From contig CAAEKX010000285.1 of the NCBI GenBank assembly GCA_900756605.1, forward strand, positions 1 through 6,667: a stretch of DNA of 6,667 nt, given 5' to 3'. The DNA is from Coriobacteriia bacterium (GTDB lineage Bacteria; Actinomycetota; Coriobacteriia; Coriobacteriales; QAMH01). Positions 1 through 3,817 of the stretch are shown piece after piece (position 1 is the first letter of the stretch; every line of letters starts with the position of its first letter). The position numbers and the translations under genes were made by a program. The notes below the pieces were generated by a model. That model did no database searches and was not told where the DNA came from. It worked only from the letters and a program-made list of their open reading frames with translations.

Positions 1-309
1 AAGACCCCTGCCGCGCGCGCCCTTGATGAGGTAGAGCTTGCTGAGGTAAAGGAAGCCGTCGTCGGGTCTGATGCCGACGAACCCGAGATGCTCCCCCGTC
101 TGCGCGTCATCGACGAAGTAGTACTCATAGCCCTCATCGGCAATGGCGGTGGTGAGCGTCTCGAGCGACAAGGTGTGATTTACCAGGTAATCGACCTTCG
201 CAGGCTCGTGAAGTGTCGAGAAATACTCCCTGAAGATGCCTTCTGCGAAAATCGCAAGTTCGGCAATGCGTTCCGGATCCTTGACCCGAATGAAATCCAG
301 TTGAGACAC
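1..309 (-). CDS. GNAT family N-acetyltransferase, N-terminal part (runs off the left edge)
   Basis: The first 103 residues of a GNAT acetyltransferase are visible, a family that transfers an acetyl group from acetyl-CoA to an amine on a small molecule or protein. The fragment begins (M)SQLDFIRVKDPERIAELA and has the GNAT pattern: N-terminal helices, a strand EYYFVDD near residues 69-75, the turn with LGFVGIRPDDGFLYLSKLYL around 81-95, then the start of acetyl-CoA motif A, K-G-A-R-G-R-G-L at 96-103. The GTG start at 307-309 is firmly placed, because an in-frame TAG lies only two codons upstream and purine-rich GAGAGGG and AGGA tracts precede it. The catalytic and C-terminal part lies outside the window. 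The helical N-terminus and spacing recall PaiA-like polyamine/small-molecule acetyltransferases, but the substrate cannot be named. The gene is separated from rplT by 700 bases of repeats, so it is probably transcribed on its own. Confidence 0.85.
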   Translation of the reverse strand, partial: MSQLDFIRVKDPERIAELAIFAEGIFREYFSTLHEPAKVDYLVNHTLSLETLTTAIADEGYEYYFVDDAQTGEHLGFVGIRPDDGFLYLSKLYLIKGARGRGL

Positions 310-350
310 GGGGTCCTACCCTCTCTATGGGAATGGACGCGCTTGGCATG

Positions 351-371
351 CGTTTCGTTCCAAATGAAACG
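351..371. promoter_or_regulatory. Operator-like 21-bp palindrome upstream of the GNAT gene
   Basis: The arms CGTTTCGTT and AATGAAACG are complementary except for one G-T pair, around a three-base centre, giving a nearly perfect 21-bp dyad about 42 bases upstream of the GNAT GTG start. On the minus strand a weak promoter candidate (TTGTGA, 18-base gap, TATCGT with the -10 at 369-374) would overlap its upstream edge, the usual position for a repressor site. The dyad is symmetrical and AT-centred, as for TetR- or MarR-type operators, but no regulator gene is visible and the promoter boxes are poor. It could also simply be a transcribed hairpin. Confidence 0.4.
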
Positions 372-430
372 ATACCCCAACAAAGGGCCCCTTCACAAAA
401 AATTAAAGAAAAGAAGCCGAGAGGTGATTA

Positions 431-450
431 CGGCAGCGATAGTGCTGCCG
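431..450. repeat. Small perfect stem-loop
   Basis: CGGCAGC at 431-437 and GCTGCCG at 444-450 form a perfect 7-bp stem with loop GATAGT. On the minus strand a T-rich stretch follows, but only after about 15 bases, so this is not a textbook intrinsic terminator. Its role is unknown; it could mark the end of transcripts reading through the repeats from rplT. Confidence 0.45.
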
Positions 451-508
451 CGGCGGTGACGTCCCACACGTACGCTGTGGCCCCTCCAGTTCATGCGCGA
501 GTGTTGTG

Positions 509-695
509 GTCATAGCAGCACATTTCGTGGCGAGCATGAGGATTCCTGCCAAGTAGTGCGTCCTGGTGACTGCGCTCACAACCACCACAGCACATTCCCT
601 GGCGGTTTTGCCAAGCAATGCGCCCCCATGGTCATGCAGGAAACCACCGCAGCACATTTTGGGGCAAGAGGAAGCCTCCGCGCCAAGCAATGTGC
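509..695. repeat. Three tandem diverged copies of a hairpin-forming repeat (family 1)
   Basis: Three related units lie in a row, each opening with (C)AGCACATT on the plus strand and closing with a complementary end. Hairpin cores are 518-559, 590-623 and 652-695. The core ends are GCACATT/AATGCGC and GCACATT/AATGTGC in the second and third units; the first closes with AAGTAGTGC and is more diverged. Inside each is a second conserved piece, GCCAAG, which pairs with CTTGG-like or TGGC-like sequence. The flanks also repeat: ACCACC(A/G)CAGCACATT precedes the second and third cores and GGTNNCTGC-like sequence follows each. Units are 62-72 bp apart. Stems are kept while loops differ in length and sequence, typical of REP-like or MITE-derived elements. 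I do not recognise the family. Confidence 0.65.
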
Positions 696-725
696 TCCGG
701 TGGCTGCAGACGGAGCGCAAGTAGT

Positions 726-830
726 GTCATCTCGACCGGAGCGGTCGCCAGAGCACAGCATGGAGAGATTTCCCACGCCGAGATGATGGTGGGAGATTTC
801 TCGACTTCGCTTCGCTCCGCTCGAAATGAC
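726..830. repeat. Inverted-repeat element of the 'CGCTCGAAATGAC' family (family 2, MITE- or REP-like)
   Basis: The 105-bp element is bounded by an 18-bp imperfect inverted repeat: 726-743 against CGCTCCGCTCGAAATGAC at 813-830, with 16 of 18 positions complementary. Inside it is a second dyad, GAGATTTCCCAC at 765-776 against GTGGGAGATTTCTC at 789-802. The whole could fold into one long cruciform. From memory, intergenic repeats reading GTCATTTCGAGCG...GAGAAATCT occur in many unrelated bacteria, and this copy fits. It has no coding capacity, so it would depend on a partner protein elsewhere if mobile. Confidence 0.7.
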
Positions 831-926
831 ATGGGAATTCGCTTCGCTCCGCTCGAAATGACACGGGGTCCTCATTGCTCCGCTCGAAATGACATGGGGG
901 GTCCTCATCGCTGCGCTCGAAATGAC
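831..926. repeat. Three tandem 31-33 bp direct repeats ending in GCTCGAAATGAC (family 2)
   Basis: Three units follow directly on the 726-830 element: 831-862, 863-893 and 894-926. Each ends in GCTCCGCTCGAAATGAC or the variant GCTGCGCTCGAAATGAC. The last two also share the first part, with A(C/T)GGGG, then GTCCTCAT. The regular 32-base spacing looks CRISPR-like, but the 'spacers' are repeats of each other, so these are tandem duplications of the element end. Confidence 0.75.
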
Positions 927-1003
927 GAAGGGAGAGGCTACGCCTCCCCCTTCGATGCTGAGATTTCTCGACTTCGGCGCTTCGCGCCTTCGCTCGAAAT
1001 GAC
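927..1003. repeat. Distal family 2 repeat copy with two strong hairpins, directly after rplT
   Basis: Positions 926-954 form a 13-pair stem with one mismatch, CGAAGGGAGAGGC against GCCTCCCCCTTCG, and a three-base loop. Then 961-1003 repeats the full motif seen at 794-830 (AGATTTCTCGACTTC to CGCTCGAAATGAC) but carries an added GGCGC-TTC-GCGCC hairpin at 976-988. On the minus strand this is the first sequence transcribed after the rplT stop, ending only nine bases from it. No U-run follows either stem, so termination here would not be of the classic intrinsic type. Confidence 0.65.
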
Positions 1004-1012
1004 AATTAGTGC

Positions 1013-1369
1013 CTATGCGGCGGCCTTCTGGGCAATCTTGCACAGCTCGGCGAAACCCTGCGGGTCATTGACAGCCATGTCGGCAAGCACCTTGCGGTCG
1101 AGCTCGATGCCAGCCGTCTTGAGGCCATGCATGAAGACTGAATAGGACAGGCCGTTGATGCGAGCAGCCGCATTGATGCGGGTGATCCAGAGACGGCGAA
1201 TCTCGCGCTTCTTGTTGCGACGATCGCGGTAGGCATACTGCAGCGAATGCTGGACCTGCTCTTTAGCCGCACGATACTGACGGGACTTAGCACCGTAGTA
1301 ACCCTTTGCGCGTTTGAATACGGTACGACGCTTCTTCTTGGCGTTAACTGCGCGCTTGACACGTGCCAT
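1013..1369 (-). CDS. rplT: 50S ribosomal protein L20
   Basis: The product is the 118-residue L20, which binds 23S rRNA early in assembly of the large ribosomal subunit. The signature is clear: MARVKRAVNAKKKRRTVF at the start, KGYYGAKSRQYRAAKEQVQ near 25-43, the RRNKKREIRRLWITRINAA block at about 50-68, then GLSYSVFMHGLKTAGIELDRKVLA. Length matches the usual 117-119 residues. The ATG at 1369 is preceded by AGGAG nine bases upstream; a TTG three codons earlier directly abuts that Shine-Dalgarno sequence and is less likely. This is the last gene of infC-rpmI-rplT, 48 bases after rpmI. In B. subtilis and E. coli L20 represses its own operon; the leader upstream of infC suggests attenuation here too. 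Confidence 0.98.
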   Translation of the reverse strand: MARVKRAVNAKKKRRTVFKRAKGYYGAKSRQYRAAKEQVQHSLQYAYRDRRNKKREIRRLWITRINAAARINGLSYSVFMHGLKTAGIELDRKVLADMAVNDPQGFAELCKIAQKAAA

Positions 1370-1417
1370 GTTTATCAACTCCTACTAACAATTGAAACGG
1401 ATACGGGCTTGCGCGCT

Positions 1418-1615
1418 TTACGCCTTGCCCAGATTCTTCTTGACGACCTTCACATCGGCCTCGGCGACGACCGTCTCGTGACGGAAGTTACGCTTACGCT
1501 TCTGGGACTTCTTGGTCATGATGTGGCTCTTGAAAGCCTTGCCGCGCATGATCTTGCCCGACCCCGTGGTGCGGAAGCGCTTGGCAGTGCCCTTGTGGGT
1601 CTTCATCTTAGGCAT
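1418..1615 (-). CDS. rpmI: 50S ribosomal protein L35
   Basis: The product is the 65-residue L35, a small, very basic protein of the large ribosomal subunit. It starts MPKMKTHKGTAKRFRTTGSG, the universal L35 opening, continues with KIMRGKAFKSHIMTKKSQKRKRNFRH and has normal family length. It lies between infC and rplT as in most bacteria. The ATG at 1615 is four bases past the infC stop codon, and its ribosome binding site (AAGGAG, seven-base spacing) overlaps the last codons and stop of infC, so translation of the two genes is probably coupled. Confidence 0.98.
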   Translation of the reverse strand: MPKMKTHKGTAKRFRTTGSGKIMRGKAFKSHIMTKKSQKRKRNFRHETVVAEADVKVVKKNLGKA

Positions 1616-1619
1616 GGTG

Positions 1620-2174
1620 CTACTCCTTGTCTTCGTTTTCCTTGCCGGAATTCTTGCGTGCGTCCTTGGGAAGCGGCGCGACCATCATGTGCATGTTGCG
1701 CCCTTCCATCTTTGGCTGCTGTTCTACGACGGCGAGGTCCTTGAGGTCGTCGGCAAGCCTCTCGAGAATGGTCAGTCCCTGCTCGGGGTGGGCCATCTCG
1801 CGACCGCGGAACATGATGGTGATCTTGACCTTGTTGCCCTTACCGAGGAAGCGAAGCACGTGACCCTTCTTGGTCTCGTAGTCGCCCGTATCAATCTTGG
1901 GGCGGAACTTCATCTCCTTGACCTCGATCTTGGTCTGGTTCTTGCGCGCCTTCTTGGCCTTGACCGCCTGCTCGTACTTGTACTTGCCGTAATCCATGAC
2001 GCGGCAAACGGGCGGATCGGCGTTGGGAGCGACCTCTACCAGATCGAGACCCTGGTCTTCGGCAAAACGTTGTGCCGCATCATTGGCCATCTCGTACTTG
2101 GTGCCATCGACACCAATGACGAGGAGCTGCGGCGCATGAATCTCACCGTTGATCCGTGTGTCCTGAGCTGCTAT
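1620..2174 (-). CDS. infC: Translation initiation factor IF-3, probable ATA start codon
   Basis: IF-3 binds the 30S subunit, prevents premature joining of 50S and checks start codon and initiator tRNA. Numbered from the ATA start, the 184-residue protein shows the N-terminal domain with DTRINGEI (5-12), then PPVCRVMDYGKYKYEQ and a lysine-rich linker (54-80), then the C-terminal domain with EVKEMKFRPKID, KKGHVLRFL, FRGREM (about 122-127) and QPKMEGRNM (153-161). A charged tail follows. The only standard start in frame is GTG at 2181-2183, but its first base is the last base of the Shine-Dalgarno AGGAGG (2183-2188), which cannot serve it. An ATA at 2172-2174 lies eight bases after that site and places RIN at the usual distance from the N-terminus. 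A TAG precedes GTG. The GTG reading would give 187 residues. Confidence 0.95.
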   Translation of the reverse strand: MAAQDTRINGEIHAPQLLVIGVDGTKYEMANDAAQRFAEDQGLDLVEVAPNADPPVCRVMDYGKYKYEQAVKAKKARKNQTKIEVKEMKFRPKIDTGDYETKKGHVLRFLGKGNKVKITIMFRGREMAHPEQGLTILERLADDLKDLAVVEQQPKMEGRNMHMMVAPLPKDARKNSGKENEDKE

Positions 2175-2188
2175 GACAAACACCTCCT
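2172..2188 (-). promoter_or_regulatory. infC ribosome binding site with non-standard ATA initiation codon
   Basis: AGGAGG (2183-2188, minus strand) is followed after TGTTTGTC by ATA at 2172-2174, an ideal eight-base spacing. In E. coli infC starts with AUU, which IF-3 itself discriminates against, giving autoregulation. ATA would be rejected by IF-3 in the same way. What is seen is the spacing and the lack of a usable ATG, GTG or TTG; the ATA start is an inference. Confidence 0.7.
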
Positions 2189-2335
2189 AATAAAAAACCT
2201 GCCGAGCTGCATTCAGCCGACAGGCACACACAAAGACCCCCGAAGGGCTAATTGTAAGTGACCAGACAACTGAGCGCTTGCTCGTCGAAAGGTGGAAGGT
2301 AGCTTGCGCACCTTCACTTCGTAGATACGAACGCA
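2175..2335 (-). ncRNA. Structured 5' leader of infC-rpmI-rplT, probable L20-type autoregulatory element
   Basis: Between the candidate promoter (2337-2365) and the infC start the leader carries a row of stem-loops. On the plus strand these are: a perfect dyad TTCGTA-GA-TACGAA (2318-2331), GTGGAAGGT against ACCTTCAC with one bulge (2292-2317), GAGC-GCTT-GCTC (2272-2283), a CCC/GGG stem with a UUCG loop in the RNA (2238-2247) and the terminator (2192-2224). The position, upstream of infC and ending in a terminator, matches ribosomal-protein leaders that let L20 shut down its operon. The exact 5' end is uncertain: a second -10-like TACAAT at 2251-2256 would start a shorter leader of about 70 bases. 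Confidence 0.6.
2192..2224 (-). terminator. Intrinsic terminator (attenuator) immediately before the infC ribosome binding site
   Basis: On the minus strand CCTGTCGGCTG and CAGCTCGGCAGG form an 11-pair stem (one G-U pair, one bulged U) closed by loop AATG, followed at once by six Us at 2192-2197 and then the infC Shine-Dalgarno AGGAGG only three bases later. A strong terminator inside a leader, touching the ribosome binding site, cannot end an upstream gene only; it must be conditional for infC to be expressed. It could also sequester translation. L20-dependent attenuation of this operon is established in B. subtilis; I could not identify a competing antiterminator pairing by eye. Confidence 0.85.
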
Positions 2336-2336
2336 T

Positions 2337-2365
2337 AGTCTACACGTGCCCACGGGCACATGCAA
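2337..2365 (-). promoter_or_regulatory. Candidate infC promoter with a palindrome in its spacer
   Basis: TTGCAT (2360-2365) and TAGACT (2337-2342) are separated by exactly 17 bases, each matching four of six consensus positions. The spacer is almost entirely a dyad, GTGCCC-AC-GGGCAC (2346-2359), extended to 2343-2362 with one mismatch per side. This could be an operator. The same dyad, 15 bases past the stop of the upstream 376-residue protein gene, could instead be a terminator hairpin, though no U-run follows it. Confidence 0.4.
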
Positions 2366-2374
2366 GAAGTATTT

Positions 2375-3505
2375 CTAGCGCAGGTCGACGCTCAGCGTGC
2401 GAATGACGCTGTTATCGCCCACCGTAACGCCAGCCGTGTGATCGTACGTCTCGGTCACCCTCCAGGTGCCGGGAACGCCCTCGATGTTGGTGGGGCCGGT
2501 GAACTCGGCAACTTCCTGGGCCCCCGTGTCGCGCGAGAGCACGGCCTGGGGATTCTCGACAATGGTGAGCTGTGCGGACTCGACAGCGGCAGGATCAATG
2601 CCGATGCCCGCGAGAATCGAGGAGGCGACCACCTTGGAGGCGATGAGCTCGTCGAACTTCGCATCGGCAACGCCGAAGGCATCGAGGTCGAAGGATGCAA
2701 AGATGTAATCGATGTCACCCGCCGCATTGAGACCGAAGGTGATGCTCGCAAGCGTCTCGCCGTTGGGGCCGACAAGCCATCCATTGCGCGTCCTCACGAC
2801 ATTGGGCAGCGTCGCATCCGAGGCAGCCGTCGCCTCGGCATCGAGCGCAATCGAGTTATCGCTTGCCTCGGCAGCGGCCTCGGGCGTCATGCCGAAGTAG
2901 GTGACGAGATCGGGAATGCGCGCGGCATCGATTGCCTGGAACTGCGCGGCGTTTGTGCCGGCCGTCGAAGTTTGCAGAACATCGGAGTCCGGCTGCTTGA
3001 CACCCGGCGGCGTACTGTTGCGCCAGATGAACAGGCCGATGACGGCGATAAGGACAAGCAGGATGATGATGAAGAAGATGAGCAGGTTGCGCAGACGACG
3101 CCTGCTACGCGACGCACGCTCGGCAGAGAACTCGTCATCGTCCTCGACGTATTCGACCGTCTCCTGCTCGGTGATGTTGATGGACTCGGAAAGCTCGTCA
3201 AGATCGGCGCTCTCGGTGAGACGATCCCCCTTGCTGCGAGCCGCGACCACGTCGTCTACGTTGACGACAGCATCGGAAGACATGTCACCCGGATCGAAGT
3301 CATCGGCATCGGCGGCAGCTGCAGCGCTTATGCCATAGAGGCTATCGGACTTGATGTCGTCGAGCATGGACTCGGCGGCCTCGCCGAAATCCACCGTGAT
3401 CTCTCCCTGCGGAGTTTCCTCAACAGGACGACCATCGTTAAAGTCCTCCTCCGCGAAGAGGTGGACCTCGACCTCGTTTTGCTCGTCGTTCTCGCGCTTA
3501 TCCAT
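2375..3505 (-). CDS. Unrecognised single-pass membrane protein with acidic cytoplasmic region and extracytoplasmic domain
   Basis: I do not recognise a family. The 376-residue product has a long, strongly acidic and low-complexity N-terminal region (1-130, with runs such as ADADDFDPGD and YVEDDDEF), a basic patch RSRRRLR (133-139), one hydrophobic helix (about 140-161) and a C-terminal region of about 215 residues. The basic patch before the helix predicts N-terminus inside, C-terminus outside. The outer part starts with a flexible Ser/Thr/Ala-rich linker, then a probably folded section from about 232 (LPNVVRTRNGWLVGPNGETLASITF) to TGPTNIEGVPGTWRVTETYD and a beta-rich end. No cysteine is seen. 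The ATG at 3505 has TAGGGA just upstream, overlapping the stop of the preceding gene eight bases away, so it is probably coupled with it. The operon context suggests an envelope or polysaccharide-associated role. Confidence 0.88.
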   Translation of the reverse strand: MDKRENDEQNEVEVHLFAEEDFNDGRPVEETPQGEITVDFGEAAESMLDDIKSDSLYGISAAAAADADDFDPGDMSSDAVVNVDDVVAARSKGDRLTESADLDELSESINITEQETVEYVEDDDEFSAERASRSRRRLRNLLIFFIIILLVLIAVIGLFIWRNSTPPGVKQPDSDVLQTSTAGTNAAQFQAIDAARIPDLVTYFGMTPEAAAEASDNSIALDAEATAASDATLPNVVRTRNGWLVGPNGETLASITFGLNAAGDIDYIFASFDLDAFGVADAKFDELIASKVVASSILAGIGIDPAAVESAQLTIVENPQAVLSRDTGAQEVAEFTGPTNIEGVPGTWRVTETYDHTAGVTVGDNSVIRTLSVDLR

Positions 3506-3513
3506 ATGCGTCC

Positions 3514-3789
3514 CTATACGAAGTGAACCCAGCTATTAACAATATACAGTATTGCGACAATTACGACGACGACTGCAACAACAATCAGCGCCTTGTGGCC
3601 AGTCCCCATGGGCGGTGTCGTGTCGAGGCCATGGAACTCCTCTTCCTGCTCGGCGCTCATGTCGCCTTGCTCGGAAACGGGCTGCTCTGGCACTGCAGCC
3701 TCAGGCTCTGGTGCGACGGTCTGCGTCACGGTTTGCTGTGCCTGCTGTGCGCGACGCTCGACGTCTTCGATATGGCTGAGCTTGCTCAT
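3514..3789 (-). CDS. Small tail-anchored membrane protein, unknown function
   Basis: The 91-residue product has a hydrophilic N-terminal part with a Gln/Arg-rich possible helix (ERRAQQAQQTVTQTV, about 11-25), a Pro/Glu-rich disordered stretch (26-60) and a single very hydrophobic Val/Ile-rich helix near the C-terminus (ALIVVAVVVVIVAILYIV, 67-84) with only seven residues after it. It has no signal peptide, so it is likely held in the inner membrane by its tail with the bulk in the cytoplasm. The ATG at 3789 is preceded by AGGAGG with four-base spacing. It lies 28 bases after the glycosyltransferase gene and eight bases before the 376-residue protein gene, in one probable operon. No known family; it might recruit or stabilise the glycosyltransferase or its larger partner. 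Confidence 0.82.
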   Translation of the reverse strand: MSKLSHIEDVERRAQQAQQTVTQTVAPEPEAAVPEQPVSEQGDMSAEQEEEFHGLDTTPPMGTGHKALIVVAVVVVIVAILYIVNSWVHFV

Positions 3790-3817
3790 CGTGCCTCCTC
3801 GCCTCGCAAAGAGCCGA

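Larger units (their letters stand above)
310..1012. other. Gene-free repeat-filled intergenic region between rplT and the GNAT gene
   Basis: No credible coding sequence was found. Open frames here come from the repeats and lack family resemblance. From right to left the block holds: 'CGCTCGAAATGAC' family repeats (726-1003), three copies of a hairpin unit (about 509-695), a CCACA/TGTGG dyad around CGTACG (464-480), a perfect 7-bp hairpin CGGCAGC/GCTGCCG with a six-base loop (431-450), and the operator-like palindrome (351-371). No canonical terminator with a U-run was seen downstream of rplT; the GC-rich repeat hairpins may serve that role. Confidence 0.75.

Noticed and set aside
431..450. 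Hairpin as an intrinsic terminator for either strand
   Set aside because: No run of T follows directly on either strand; the T-rich tract on the minus side is about 15 bases away.
88..459. Plus-strand 123-residue open frame
   Set aside because: It overlaps the GNAT gene on the opposite strand over most of its length and shows no recognisable domain; the GNAT reading has clear family motifs.
831..1003. CRISPR array suggested by regular spacing of GCTCGAAATGAC at about 32 bases
   Set aside because: The intervals between conserved ends are themselves similar to each other, the unit is shorter than a repeat plus spacer, one interval is 77 bases, and no cas gene is near. It is a tandem expansion of a dispersed repeat.
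576..1043. Minus-strand open frames of 155 and 92 residues with recurring CHFERSE / VISSGA / SRNL segments
   Set aside because: These peptides are direct translations of the intergenic repeat in different frames, a common annotation artefact; there is no ribosome binding site or family similarity.
2360..3526. Plus-strand 388-residue open frame opposite the 376-residue membrane protein
   Set aside because: It is an antisense shadow of a high-GC gene. The minus-strand reading has a transmembrane helix with a basic flank and operon-type spacing; the plus reading is a His/Arg/Gly/Leu-rich mirror with no domains.
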